A DNA stretch of 56,810 nt from a bacterium (lineage in GTDB: Bacteria > Chloroflexota > Dormibacteria > UBA8260 > Bog-877). Below are positions 8,313 to 16,454 of this stretch, in pieces (positions within the stretch are counted from its first letter, which is position 1; every line of letters starts with the position of its first letter). The position numbers and the translations under genes are program-made. The stretch spans positions 1-56,810 of the forward strand of contig JAJYWT010000060.1 of the NCBI GenBank assembly GCA_021791345.1. The letters run 5' to 3'. The notes below the pieces were generated by a model. The model saw nothing but the letters and a program-made list of their open reading frames with translations, was not told where the DNA came from and ran no database searches.

Positions 8313-9019
8313 CGGCCCTCAGGTATCCCCCCGAACCGCCTCACCCGGGCGGCGTAGTCGGCCAGCGCCGCCTGCAGGTCGGCTGCGGAGAAGTCCGGCC
8401 ACAGGGTCTGGGTGACGTACAGCTCGGCGTATGCGGCCTGCCAGATGAGGAAGTTGCTGGTGCGCATCTCCCCGGCGGTCCTGATGATGAGGTCGGGATC
8501 CGGCAGACCCGCGGTGTAGAGCGCGCTCGCCAGCTGCTCCTCATCCAGCTCTCTTAGGTCGGCACCCGTGTGGGCCAGCGCCCGCACCGCATCGACGATC
8601 TCCGCCCGGCCGCCGTAGTTGATGGCGACGGTGAGCTGGCCCCGGACGTTCTCCGCGGTGCGCGTCTCGGCCTCGGCTACGAGGCGGCGCAGTCGCGCCG
8701 ACAGCTGCCCTCGGCGGCCGATCACGCGAATCCGGACCCCGTTGCGGTGCAGCTCGTCGACCTCCTCCTGCAGTGTCTCCTCAAAGAGCCGCATCAGGGT
8801 AGCCACCTCATAGCGTGGCCGCGACCAGTTCTCAGTGGAGAAGGCGTAGAGGGTCAGGCAGTGCACGCCCGCCTCATCGGCGGCACTCATTACCTGGCGG
8901 ATCGCCTTGATGCCCGCCCGATGGCCCGCGCTGCGGCGCTGCCCGCGCTGCCTGGCCCAGCGGCCGTTCCCATCCATGATGATCCCGATGTGGACGGGAA
9001 GGGAGGCTGCCTCAGCCAT
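8309..9019 (-). CDS. uppS: Isoprenyl transferase (undecaprenyl diphosphate synthase family)
   Basis: 236 aa cis-prenyltransferase. It builds the polyprenyl diphosphate lipid carrier for peptidoglycan and wall polymers from FPP and IPP. 'IGIIMDGNGRWA' carries the catalytic Asp16 and the phosphate loop. 'LTLYAFSTENWSRP' and the C-terminal 'DLIIRTAGEMRTSNFLIWQ' with 'LWPDF' are the remaining conserved regions. Product chain length cannot be read directly; the genomic position (frr-uppS-cdsA) argues for the essential C55 enzyme. The ATG lies 21 nt after the frr stop. Confidence 0.94.
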   Translation of the reverse strand: MAEAASLPVHIGIIMDGNGRWARQRGQRRSAGHRAGIKAIRQVMSAADEAGVHCLTLYAFSTENWSRPRYEVATLMRLFEETLQEEVDELHRNGVRIRVIGRRGQLSARLRRLVAEAETRTAENVRGQLTVAINYGGRAEIVDAVRALAHTGADLRELDEEQLASALYTAGLPDPDLIIRTAGEMRTSNFLIWQAAYAELYVTQTLWPDFSAADLQAALADYAARVRRFGGIPEGR

Positions 9020-9040
9020 CGGCTGGACCTCGGCTGACGC

Positions 9041-9598
9041 TCACAACTCCAGCAGCTCGGCTTCCTTGCGGTGGGCGACCTCGTCCACCTGCTCGATGAA
9101 ACGGTCCGTGATCTTCTGCAGCTGGGCGTGGGCCCGCTGCCCCTGATCCTCGGACAGCTCGCCCTCGTGCTCGAGATGACGCAGCCGCTCCATGTCGTCG
9201 CGGCGGATGTTGCGCACCGCCACCCGGGCCTCCTCCGCTCTCTGCTTGACCAGCTTGACGAAGTCGCGGCGGCGTTCCTCGGTGAGGGGCGGCACCGGCA
9301 CCCGGATCACCTGGCCGTCGTTGCTGGGGTTCAGCCCGAGGTCACTGCGCCGGAGCGCGCGTTCGATGGCCTGGATCAGATTTCGGTCCCAGGGCTGCAC
9401 CATGATCAGGTGGGGCTCCGGGGCGGACAGGCTGGCCACCTGATTGACGGGCACATGGGTCTCGTACGCCTCCACCTGGATGTGCTCCAAGAGAGACGGG
9501 TTGGCCCTCCCGGTCCGGATGGTCGAGAGCTCCCGGTGCAGCGCCTCGATACTCTTGGCCATCCGGTCCTCGGCGATCCTGAGAATGTCGTCGCTCAT
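9041..9598 (-). CDS. frr: Ribosome recycling factor
   Basis: 185 aa, normal RRF length. It splits post-termination ribosomes together with EF-G. 'LSTIRTGRANPSLLE' and 'VNQVASLSAPEPHLIMVQPWD' lie in domain II and the hinge, 'NDGQVIRVPVPPLTEERR' is the family hallmark, and the C-terminal helix of domain I follows. The start ATG at 9598 overlaps the pyrH stop by 4 nt. A longer in-frame reading upstream lies inside pyrH and is rejected. Confidence 0.95.
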   Translation of the reverse strand: MSDDILRIAEDRMAKSIEALHRELSTIRTGRANPSLLEHIQVEAYETHVPVNQVASLSAPEPHLIMVQPWDRNLIQAIERALRRSDLGLNPSNDGQVIRVPVPPLTEERRRDFVKLVKQRAEEARVAVRNIRRDDMERLRHLEHEGELSEDQGQRAHAQLQKITDRFIEQVDEVAHRKEAELLEL

Positions 9599-10392
9599 CG
9601 GATCCCCGGCTGGTCGGTGACCAGGGTGCCGACCGGCTCCCCGCGCACCGCGGCCGCCAGATTGCCGGGCTTGAAGAGGTCGAGGACCAGCAGCGGCAGG
9701 CGGTTGTCCATGCACAGGGTGACCGCGGTGTTGTCCATCACCTGGAGTCCGAGATTGAGCACCTCCAGGTACGAGATCGTGGAAAACCGCTCGGCCTTGG
9801 GATCCCGTTCCGGATCGGCGTTGTAGATCCCGTCGACCCGGGTCGCCTTGATCAGGATGTCGGCGCCGATCTCCGCCGCCCGCAGGGCGGCGGGGGTGTC
9901 GGTGGTGAAGAACGGGTTGCCGGATCCGGCGCAAAAGACCACCACCCGCCCCTTCTCCAGGTGCCGGATCGCGCGCCCCCTGATGTAGGGCTCCGCCACC
10001 TGATGCATCTCGATGGCGGTCTGCACCCTGGTCGGCATCCCCTGGGCCTCCAGCGCGTCCCGCAGCGCCAAGCCGTTGATCACCGTCCCCAACATCCCCA
10101 TCAGGTCAGCGGTCACCCGGTTCATCCCGCGGCGCGCTCCGGCCAGACCTCGGAAGATGTTCCCGCCCCCCATCATGACCGCGATCTCGGTTCCGATGTC
10201 GTGCGCCTTCTTGATCTCCAGCGCTACTCGACTAAGCACCTCCGGGTCGATCCCGAACTCCCCGTTGCCGACCAGCGCCTCCCCGCTGAGCTTGACGACC
10301 ACGCGGCGGAACCGAGGTGTCACCGGCTCAAGAGTGGCAGCCGCGAGTTCGGCCACCGGCGCGGCCTCAGGCACCATCCGAACTGGTCTCAT
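9595..10392 (-). CDS. pyrH: UMP kinase (uridylate kinase)
   Basis: 265 aa from the ATG at 10392, which has GGGGAG about 10 nt upstream and overlaps the tsf end by 26 nt; the ATG at 10377 is the alternative. Phosphorylates UMP to UDP. The amino-acid-kinase fold starts at 'VVVKLSGEAL', with 'MMGGGNIFRG', 'TADLMGMLGTVINGLAL' and 'FCAGSGNPFFTTDTPAALRA' as UMP and ATP binding elements. The roughly 25 residues before the kinase core are longer than usual (typical enzyme about 240 aa) and Ala/Pro-rich, so the true start may be later. Confidence 0.93.
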   Translation of the reverse strand: MRPVRMVPEAAPVAELAAATLEPVTPRFRRVVVKLSGEALVGNGEFGIDPEVLSRVALEIKKAHDIGTEIAVMMGGGNIFRGLAGARRGMNRVTADLMGMLGTVINGLALRDALEAQGMPTRVQTAIEMHQVAEPYIRGRAIRHLEKGRVVVFCAGSGNPFFTTDTPAALRAAEIGADILIKATRVDGIYNADPERDPKAERFSTISYLEVLNLGLQVMDNTAVTLCMDNRLPLLVLDLFKPGNLAAAVRGEPVGTLVTDQPGIR

Positions 10393-11005
10393 CCGGCCGC
10401 TCCCCAAGCCGGAACCTGACGAAGCGGGCCACGGTGATGTGCTCCCCGGTCGCGGCCACGGTCTCCTGGATGAGCTGCTCGATCCGCCTGGCCTTGGCCC
10501 CCTCGTCACGGATGAACGGCTGATCGTAGAGACAGAAGGTCTCGTAGAACTTGCGCAGACGGCCCTCCACGATCTGATCCAGGTGAGCGGTGCCCTTACC
10601 CTCCTGGGCGGCCTGCTCCCGATAGATGGCTCGCTCACGTTCCAGCTCCGAAGCGGGGACCTGCTCCCTGGTGACCCAGCGGGGGGATTGGGCGGCCACC
10701 TGGATCGCCAGGTCGTGCACCAAAGCCTTGAACTGATCGGTGCGGGCGACGAAGTCGCTTTCGCAGTTCACCTCGATGAGAACGCCCACCTGGCCACCGG
10801 GGTGGATGTAGGCATCCACGAGCCCCTCCTTGGTCTCTCGCCCCCGGCGCTTCTCGGCCGAGGCCAGTCCCTTGGCCCTCAGCTTGTCGCGGGCCACCTC
10901 GAAGTCGCCGCCCGCCTCGGTGAGAGCCTGCTTGCACGCCATGATGCCCGCCCCAGTCTGCTCTCGGAGCTGGCGCACGAGATCCGCTGTGATCGGCTGG
11001 GTCAT
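10367..11005 (-). CDS. tsf: Elongation factor Ts (short form)
   Basis: 212 aa nucleotide exchange factor for EF-Tu. The N-terminal UBA-like domain holds 'LREQTGAGIMACKQAL', and the core has 'GVLIEVNCESDFVART' with the conserved residues that contact the EF-Tu G domain. At 212 aa it is the short, single-subdomain form as in Thermus, lacking the second core repeat of the ~290-aa Bacillus/E. coli type. The ATG overlaps the rpsB stop by 4 nt (ATGA). Confidence 0.94.
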   Translation of the reverse strand: MTQPITADLVRQLREQTGAGIMACKQALTEAGGDFEVARDKLRAKGLASAEKRRGRETKEGLVDAYIHPGGQVGVLIEVNCESDFVARTDQFKALVHDLAIQVAAQSPRWVTREQVPASELERERAIYREQAAQEGKGTAHLDQIVEGRLRKFYETFCLYDQPFIRDEGAKARRIEQLIQETVAATGEHITVARFVRFRLGERPDETSSDGA

Positions 11006-11880
11006 TCCGCCACCTCCTGCGCCGGGCTGGCAGCTGGCTGGTCTTCCGCGGACACCGGTCCCGCCTCGGCCGCCGCCTCCTCTTCGGCGCGAGCGGCCGC
11101 CTCCCGCTCAGCCTGGGCTGCGGCCGCCTCCTGCTCCGCCCGCAGCTGTGCGGCCCGCTCCGCGGCGGCCTGGGTCTGAGCCAGCTCGATCTGATGCCGC
11201 TCCTCCAACCCGCTCACGATGGCATCGGTGATCCGGCTGACGATCAGGCGCACACTCCGGATCGCGTCGTCATTGCCCGGGATCACGTAGGCGATCTCAT
11301 CGGGATCGCAGTTGCTGTCGGTGATGGCGATGATGGGGATGTTCAGCTTGTTCGCCTCGGTGACCGCCAGGCGCTCCTTGTGGGGGTCGACCACGAACAG
11401 CGCCGCCGGCAACCGCTTCATGTTCGTGATCCCGCCGAAGTTGCGGACCAGCCGGGCCAGGTCATCCTCGTGGTGGCGCTGCTCCTTCTTGATCATGCCA
11501 GCGAAGCCATCGCGCTGCTTCTGCTCGGAGAGATCAGCCAGCCGCTTCAGCTGCAGCTTGACCACCTCGAAGTTGGTGAGCATCCCACCCATCCAGCGGT
11601 TGATCACATAGGGCTGGCCTGAGCGCGCGCACTCCTCCTCGATCGTGTCATGAGCCTGCTTCTTGGTGCCGACGAACAGGATCTGCCCCCCCTGGGCGAC
11701 CGTGTCGTGAGCGAATTGGCAGGCCTCGCCGAGCAGGTCCACGGTCTGCGCCACATCGATGATGTGGATCCCCCCGCGGCTGGCGAAGATGTAGGGCCGC
11801 ATCTTGGGGTTCCACCGGCTGGTCTGATGGCCGAAGTGAACCCCGTTCTGCAGCAGCTCAGTGAGCGTGGCTACGGGCAT
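11002..11880 (-). CDS. rpsB: 30S ribosomal protein S2 with Ala/Glu-rich C-terminal extension
   Basis: 292 aa. 'LLQNGVHFGHQTSRWNPKM', 'HIIDVAQTVDLL', 'LFVGTKKQA' and 'VINRWMGGMLTNFEVV' are diagnostic of S2. The S2 core ends near residue 228. The last ~60 residues are a charged Ala/Glu/Arg coiled-coil-like tail (QTQAAAERAAQLRAEQEAA) ending in Pro/Ala, not part of the normal fold. First gene of the nine-gene operon running to ispG. The long leader contains a strong hairpin (11923-11956) that may mediate S2 feedback, as known for rpsB-tsf in E. coli; here this is inference. Confidence 0.95.
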   Translation of the reverse strand: MPVATLTELLQNGVHFGHQTSRWNPKMRPYIFASRGGIHIIDVAQTVDLLGEACQFAHDTVAQGGQILFVGTKKQAHDTIEEECARSGQPYVINRWMGGMLTNFEVVKLQLKRLADLSEQKQRDGFAGMIKKEQRHHEDDLARLVRNFGGITNMKRLPAALFVVDPHKERLAVTEANKLNIPIIAITDSNCDPDEIAYVIPGNDDAIRSVRLIVSRITDAIVSGLEERHQIELAQTQAAAERAAQLRAEQEAAAAQAEREAAARAEEEAAAEAGPVSAEDQPAASPAQEVAE

Positions 11881-11922
11881 GGTGTGCCTCCATTTGCGTT
11901 CAACCTCTGCCCACCATCTCCC

Positions 11923-11956
11923 GACTTCCGGCCCTCGCCAGGGGAACCCGGAAGTC
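11923..11956 (-). promoter_or_regulatory. Strong hairpin in rpsB leader (possible r-protein autoregulation element)
   Basis: GACTTCCGG (11923-11931) and CCGGAAGTC (11948-11956) form a perfect 9-bp stem. Inside it CCCT/AGGG can form a second 4-bp stem with a 4-nt loop, leaving a bulge on one side. It sits about 40-75 nt upstream of the rpsB ATG and has no U-tract on either strand, so a leader regulatory element is likelier than a terminator. An AT-richer patch at about 11970-12000 upstream could hold the promoter, but no good -10/-35 pair is seen. Confidence 0.45.
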
Positions 11957-12139
11957 GTCCGGCGGGCATGCGAATTTGACTACCGCACTAGATCTTATCT
12001 CAACCACCTCCAGCCACCCAACCTCAGCCACCGCGGCTGCTTGGGGGACGGCACGCCCGGCCGCCGTCTTCGGGTGGGGGCGCCACCTGGAGGGGCACCG
12101 GTCCCCCCCGGGGCGAGTTCGGTGACTCGGTCGGCCCCT

Positions 12140-12700
12140 TCAGGAGGGCAGGTTGCCCGGTCCCGTTGTGGGGACGGATTCCCCCGCCCCACGTGCGGCC
12201 GGTCCGTCCGGAAGTGAGGCCCGCCGCGGCCGGCGATTCGCCAGGTACTCAGCGGGCATTCCCGGTCCGGGTCGGACCGCCACCTCCGACACAGGAATGT
12301 CCCCGCACTCGGCGCACTCCAGGCGCTGGCGGATCCGGCCCCCGCACCCCGCGTGGTGGTAGAGGATGGGCGGCCCTTCCGGACTCGCCCAGCGGTCGCC
12401 CCAGGCCGTCAGGGCGATCAGGGCCGGCGCCAGGTCACGTCCCTTGTTCGTCAGCAGGTATTCGCCCTGGCCGGCCCGGCCCCCCCCCTTACCGCGCTCC
12501 ATCACCCCTGCCGCCACCAGTGACTCGAGCCGCGTCGTCAGGACGTTGGTGGCCACTCCGAGGTTGTGCTGGAAGTCGTTGAATCGGGTCACGTGCGCGA
12601 AGAGCGCGTCGCGGACGATCAGGAGGCTCCACCGCTCCCCGACCACCTCGAGGGTCCGAGCGATCGAGCACACCTGACGGTCATAGGTCCTTCCGAGCAT
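12140..12700 (-). CDS. HxlR-family transcriptional regulator with C-terminal Cys-rich extension
   Basis: 186 aa from the ATG at 12700, which has GAGGTG just upstream; an earlier in-frame start at 12733 would fall in the control region. The winged-helix HxlR domain covers about residues 5-105: 'CSIARTLEVVGERWSLLIVRD' region, 'RFNDFQHNLGVATNVLTTRL' as recognition-helix region, then the wing. An extension has 'HHAGCGGRIRQRLECAECGD', a possible metal-binding knuckle, and ends in a Pro/Ala/Arg-rich tail. HxlR proteins are dimeric repressors or activators, often of the divergent gene. Two dyads with shared half-sites lie between it and the SRPBCC gene. Confidence 0.88.
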   Translation of the reverse strand: MLGRTYDRQVCSIARTLEVVGERWSLLIVRDALFAHVTRFNDFQHNLGVATNVLTTRLESLVAAGVMERGKGGGRAGQGEYLLTNKGRDLAPALIALTAWGDRWASPEGPPILYHHAGCGGRIRQRLECAECGDIPVSEVAVRPGPGMPAEYLANRRPRRASLPDGPAARGAGESVPTTGPGNLPS

Positions 12701-12718
12701 GGTCACCTCACTCCAGGT

Positions 12719-12766
12719 ACTTGCATCAGGCAAGTTGAACGTGTAGTATCACTTGCATTATACAAG
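12719..12766. promoter_or_regulatory. Divergent HxlR/SRPBCC control region: two operator-like dyads over promoters
   Basis: Dyad 1 is ACTTGCATCAGGCAAGT (12719-12735) and dyad 2 is CTTGCATTATACAAG (12752-12766). Both contain ACTTGCAT, starting 32 bp apart, i.e. about three helical turns. The + strand promoter candidate is TTGAAC (12735-12740) with TATACA (12759-12764) at 18-bp spacing. On the - strand a perfect TATAAT (12762-12757) lies inside dyad 2, with TTGACC at a short 15-bp spacing. Bound repressor would cover both promoters. Autoregulation is inference. Confidence 0.6.
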
Positions 12767-12788
12767 CGCCATTGGGAGGTCAACGGAC

Positions 12789-13235
12789 GTGGCGAGCAAC
12801 GACTTGACGATCAGCTTCACTGTGACCCAGCCGCCGGAGGCGGTCTTCGCCGCGATCAACGATGTGCGAGCGTGGTGGTCCGGCGCGGTCGAGGGTTCGA
12901 CCAACGTCCTGGGGGCGACCTTCACCTACAGATACCAGGATCTCCACTCCAGCCGGCAGACGATCACCGAGCTGGTCCCGGATCGGCTTGTGGTCTGGCA
13001 CGTCGACGACTCGCAACTCAACTTCATCTCCCAGCCCACGGAGTGGGATGGCACAGACGTCGTCTTCGAGATCGTGCCAGGGGATGGTGCAACCGAGGTG
13101 CACTTCACCCACCGGGGCCTGACCCCCGACCTCGAATGTTATGAGGCCTGCGCTGGAGCCTGGAACTTCTACGTGGTCGAGTCCCTCCAGCGCCTCATCG
13201 CAACCGGCAACGGCCAACCCGATTGTGCCGAGTGA
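12789..13235 (+). CDS. SRPBCC (AHSA1/START-like) domain protein
   Basis: 148 aa from the GTG at 12789, which has GGGAGGT 8 nt upstream; a longer reading from 12753 would begin inside the operator. Single SRPBCC domain: 'ISFTVTQPPEAVFAAINDVRAWWSG' shows the first strand and helix, then beta strands ('TFTYRYQDL', 'RLVVWHV', 'TDVVFEIVP', 'TEVHFTHRGL'), closing with the long C-terminal helix ('AWNFYVVESLQRLI'). The fold makes a hydrophobic ligand cavity. Members include AHSA1 co-chaperone homologues and small-molecule binders. Divergent pairing with a winged-helix regulator is common for this family. The ligand is unknown. Confidence 0.85.
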   Translation: MASNDLTISFTVTQPPEAVFAAINDVRAWWSGAVEGSTNVLGATFTYRYQDLHSSRQTITELVPDRLVVWHVDDSQLNFISQPTEWDGTDVVFEIVPGDGATEVHFTHRGLTPDLECYEACAGAWNFYVVESLQRLIATGNGQPDCAE

Positions 13236-13526
13236 CTGGAATGCTCCACTCCTCGGATTCGGGGACCTTGCGAGACTGGGCGGGCAGGCCTGCGCTCAAG
13301 AGGTCACGCAGGGAGGGGCCGGTGGCCCAGGGGCCGAGTTGCAGGAACGTGGCGGGTGCGAAATGCCCGAGCGCTCGGAGCTGCCCGGCCTGCCGCGGGG
13401 TGCCACGGCTCTGTCCCCGAACACAGCCGCACCCCAACCCACACCGGTCAAGCGGAGCCGGGGGAGCGAATCCGCACCGCACCCCGCGCCTTCTCTCGCC
13501 GAAGCCAGCGGCGTAACCTCTGCGAC
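13236..13526. other. 291-nt region without a supported gene
   Basis: Lies between the SRPBCC and GNAT genes. The - strand reads a protein-like stretch ('LRALGHFAPATFLQLG' to 'LSAGLPAQSRKVPE'), which may be a remnant, but it has no start context or known family. The final part holds a -10-like TAACCT (13514-13519) for the GNAT gene. Confidence 0.3.
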
Positions 13527-14420
13527 GTGACCAACCGGGACCGGAGCCAGGGCCCCCATATACCGCCGGCCGGGGGCCAGTCAGAGCCGCCGCACCCGGC
13601 CGGCGGCTCGCGTGACCTCGTGGCCGAACGTCGCCGGCTGCTGCGCGCGTACGACCGCCAGCTGCGCGGTCCCAGCGCCCATCTGAACTCACCGGGGGTT
13701 CAGGTCACAGCCGAAGGGCCGCTCGTCGTCGCCGTGATGGAGGACGGCAGTGGCATGGTCATGGCAACCGGCCTGGCGGGACTCGGAGAGTCGGAGTGGC
13801 GCCGGCTGGTGAGCGCTGAGGTCGAGTTCTTCTCCCGGCTGGGGCGGCCCTTCGAGTGGAAGACCTGGTCTCACGACCACCCTCACTCCTTCCTGGAGGT
13901 CCTAGCCGACTTCGGCTTCCGCAGGGAGGCTGAGGAAACCGTGCTGGTGGGAGCCAGCGCCGATATCGCCCGGCATCACGCCGGGCTCACGTCATCCGCC
14001 CGGCTGCGCCCGCTGACCCCCGGGAAGGACTTTGTCCGTCTGGGCGAGCAGCTGTCTGTGGCGTTCGGAGAAGACCAGACCGATCACGCGGCCGCCTGTG
14101 AGGCGGCCGCACGGGCCCTCCCCGATCACGTCTTCGTGCTCGGCGTCGAAGTCGCTGGAGAGCTGGTCGCCACAGGGCGGTTGGAGTTAATGGCCGGGAC
14201 CGACTTCGGCACCCTCTGGGGGGGATCGGTGGTCCCGAGATGGCGGCACCAGGGCATGTACCGGGCGCTCGTGGTGCAGCGCGCCCGCCTGGCGGCGGCC
14301 CGCGGCTTCTCCCTGCTCCAGGTCGACGCGCTACCCACCAGCCGCCCCATTCTGGAGCGGCTCGGACTGGTCGCCGTCTGCACCACCACCCCCTACCGCT
14401 GGGAGCCGGTCAGCGCCTGA
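13527..14420 (+). CDS. GNAT-family N-acetyltransferase (tandem GNAT-like)
   Basis: 297 aa from the GTG at 13527. The C-terminal half is a GNAT domain: 'VFVLGVEVAGELVATGRLEL' for strands 2-3, the acetyl-CoA loop 'VVPRWRHQGMYRALVVQRARL' in place of the usual R-x-x-G-x-G/A, and 'FSLLQVDALPTSRPILERLGL' as the closing strand and helix. The N-terminal half looks like a second, degenerate GNAT lobe. The substrate is unknown. No SD is visible; TAACCT sits 7 nt before the GTG, so a leaderless mRNA is possible and the start is uncertain (the frame stays open further upstream). Confidence 0.75.
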   Translation: MTNRDRSQGPHIPPAGGQSEPPHPAGGSRDLVAERRRLLRAYDRQLRGPSAHLNSPGVQVTAEGPLVVAVMEDGSGMVMATGLAGLGESEWRRLVSAEVEFFSRLGRPFEWKTWSHDHPHSFLEVLADFGFRREAEETVLVGASADIARHHAGLTSSARLRPLTPGKDFVRLGEQLSVAFGEDQTDHAAACEAAARALPDHVFVLGVEVAGELVATGRLELMAGTDFGTLWGGSVVPRWRHQGMYRALVVQRARLAAARGFSLLQVDALPTSRPILERLGLVAVCTTTPYRWEPVSA

Positions 14421-14440
14421 CGAACGGCCCCGAAGCAGCC

Positions 14441-15844
14441 TCAGAGCACGTAGCGGCGCAGGTCCTCGTCCCGGACCAGATCGCCCAGCCTGGTCCTCAC
14501 GAACTCCCGGTCCACCCGGACACGCTGACCCCGGAACTGGTCGGCGGCGAAGGACACCTCCTGGAGCACCCTCTCCATGACAGTGAAGAGCCGGCGGGCG
14601 CCGATGTTCTCGTCACGCTCGTTCACCAGGAAGGCTTGGTGCGCCACCTCCTCCACCCCGTCCTCAGCGAAGTCCAGCTCCACCTCCTCGGTGCTCAGCA
14701 GTGCCCGATACTGCTTGGTCAGGGAGTTGCTGGGCTCGACCAGGATCCTGCGCAGGTCGGCCTCATCCAGCGACTTCAGCTCGACCCGGATCGGGAACCT
14801 CCCCTGAAACTCGGGGATCAGGTCCGAGGGCTTGCTTGAGCTGAACGCGCCCGCAGCGACGAAGAGGATGTGCTCGGTCCCCACCGGCCCGTATCGAGTG
14901 CTCACGGTCGACCCCTCGATGATTGGCAGCAGGTCCCGCTGCACCCCGGCACCGCTGACATCGGGGCCGTGGGCCTCCACCGAGGGACCGGCTATCTTGT
15001 CCACCTCGTCGATGAAGACGATGCCGTTCTCCTCCACCATGTGGATGGAGTCGTCATAGACCCGGTCCAGATCGACCAGTCGCTCGGTCTCCTCCTGAAT
15101 GAGCGCTCGCCGAGCGTCCGCCACGCTCATCCGCCGCAAGCGACGGCGCGGCGGAGCCAGCTGGCTGAAGAAATCTGACAGGGACCAGCCGATCTCCTCA
15201 TATCCCGTCCCGGAGAAGACCTCGACCGGCGCTGCGTAGGACTCCTCCACCTCGATGTCGATCTGGCGATCGTCGAGCTGCCGGGCCGCCAGCTTGCGCA
15301 CCAGCTGACGTCGCCGGGCCTGGCGCCGGCGGGCGGCCAGCCGCCGGCCGGCCTCGTCCGGCGGCTCCTGCTTGGGCTCTGAGGCGCCCTCAGGAGACTC
15401 GGCAGCCCCGTCCGGGCCCGCGTCCACCTCCAAGAGGCGGTCCACGATGCGCTGGTCGGCGAGCTTGGTGGCCTCCGGCTCCACCTCGGCCACCCGCCGG
15501 TTCTGCACCCGAGCCACGGTCTGCTCCACCAGGTCGCGGATGATCGCCTCCACATCCCGGCCGACGTAACCGACCTCGGTGAACTTGGTGGCCTCAACCT
15601 TGATGAACGGGGAGTTGGTGAGCTGCGCCAGTCGCCGGGCGATCTCGGTCTTGCCCACCCCCGTGGGCCCGATCAGGAGGATGTTGCTGGGCACGATGTC
15701 GCGCCGCAGCTCGGCGTCGAGCTGCATCCTCCGCATGCGGTTGCGCAGCGCGATCGCCATCGCCCGCTTGGCCTCGCCCTGGCCCACGATGTAGGAGTCC
15801 AGCGCGCTTACGATCTCGTGCGGCCGCAGATCAACCTCCGGCAC
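14441..15844 (-). CDS. hslU: ATP-dependent protease ATPase subunit HslU
   Basis: 467 aa from the GTG at 15844 (GAGAGG upstream; 14-nt overlap with hslV). AAA+ unfoldase that feeds the HslV peptidase. '[17 protein letters not shown]' starts the N domain, Walker A is GPTGVGKTE, and '[12 protein letters not shown]' is the HslU/ClpX-type pore loop. The I domain (about 125-235) contains a Pro/Glu-rich insert and Arg-rich patch. Walker B is '[11 protein letters not shown]', sensor 1 and 2 follow ('GRFPIRVEL', 'NIGARRLFT'), and the C-terminus is RRYVL, near the usual terminal motif that docks into HslV. Convergent with the GNAT gene, 20 nt apart. Confidence 0.94.
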   Translation of the reverse strand: MPEVDLRPHEIVSALDSYIVGQGEAKRAMAIALRNRMRRMQLDAELRRDIVPSNILLIGPTGVGKTEIARRLAQLTNSPFIKVEATKFTEVGYVGRDVEAIIRDLVEQTVARVQNRRVAEVEPEATKLADQRIVDRLLEVDAGPDGAAESPEGASEPKQEPPDEAGRRLAARRRQARRRQLVRKLAARQLDDRQIDIEVEESYAAPVEVFSGTGYEEIGWSLSDFFSQLAPPRRRLRRMSVADARRALIQEETERLVDLDRVYDDSIHMVEENGIVFIDEVDKIAGPSVEAHGPDVSGAGVQRDLLPIIEGSTVSTRYGPVGTEHILFVAAGAFSSSKPSDLIPEFQGRFPIRVELKSLDEADLRRILVEPSNSLTKQYRALLSTEEVELDFAEDGVEEVAHQAFLVNERDENIGARRLFTVMERVLQEVSFAADQFRGQRVRVDREFVRTRLGDLVRDEDLRRYVL

Positions 15845-16394
15845 TTTCCTCTCCCCTGGTCGAGGTAAGGCTCTCCACCGAGATCTCCGAGTTGGTGTAG
15901 ATGCAGATCGAAGCGGCAATCTCCAGGGCCCGTCGGGCGACCACCGCCGCCGGCAGGTCTGTGTGCAGGATCAGAGCCTTGGCCGCCGCGTGGGCATACG
16001 GCCCGCCGCTCCCAATCGCCCCGATGCCGTCATCCGGCTCGATGACGTCCCCGTCCCCGCTCAGCAGCAGCAGCTGGTCCTGACCCGCGACCACCAGCAT
16101 CGCGTCCAGATGGCGGAGGTAGCGGTCGGTCCGCCATTCCTTGCTGAGCTCAACCGCCGCGCGCAGGAGGTTGCCCTGGTGCTGGTCCAGCTGACGCTCG
16201 AACTTGTCGAACAGGGTGAAGGCGTCGGCCACCGAGCCGGCGAACCCGACCACCACCTGATCCTGGTGGAGCCGGCGGACCTTGCGGGCACGATGCTTCA
16301 TCACCACATCGCCGACGGTCACCTGCCCATCGCCGGCGACCGCGATCTCGTTGCCACGCTGGACCGCCAGGATGGTGGTCGCGTGCGGGGTCAT
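15831..16394 (-). CDS. hslV: ATP-dependent protease peptidase subunit HslV
   Basis: 187 aa from the ATG at 16394. This gives a 5-residue propeptide MTPHA before the catalytic Thr of TTILAV, as in Bacillus CodW. GTG (16412) and TTG (16421) are upstream alternatives; a -10-like TAGAAT at 16427-16422 sits just before them. The proteasome-beta fold shows 'GDGQVTVGD', '[20 protein letters not shown]' and '[14 protein letters not shown]'. It forms a dodecameric peptidase capped by HslU. It lies after topA; the trmFO and xerC genes that separate topA from hslV in Bacillus are absent. Confidence 0.93.
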   Translation of the reverse strand: MTPHATTILAVQRGNEIAVAGDGQVTVGDVVMKHRARKVRRLHQDQVVVGFAGSVADAFTLFDKFERQLDQHQGNLLRAAVELSKEWRTDRYLRHLDAMLVVAGQDQLLLLSGDGDVIEPDDGIGAIGSGGPYAHAAAKALILHTDLPAAVVARRALEIAASICIYTNSEISVESLTSTRGEESAGG

Positions 16395-16454
16395 GTCCGA
16401 CTGCGATACCACGTGCCTCAAATTCTACCGAGCTACCTGGAAACCGCCCCGCGG

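Noticed and set aside
12753..12788. Upstream ATG start for the SRPBCC gene
   Set aside because: It lies inside the promoter/operator dyad, and the GTG at 12789 has a GGGAGGT SD at correct spacing.
13195..13692. A - strand 165-codon frame between the SRPBCC and GNAT genes
   Set aside because: Gly/Arg-rich, overlaps the SRPBCC and GNAT coding regions, no start signal or family; only a short central stretch looks protein-like.
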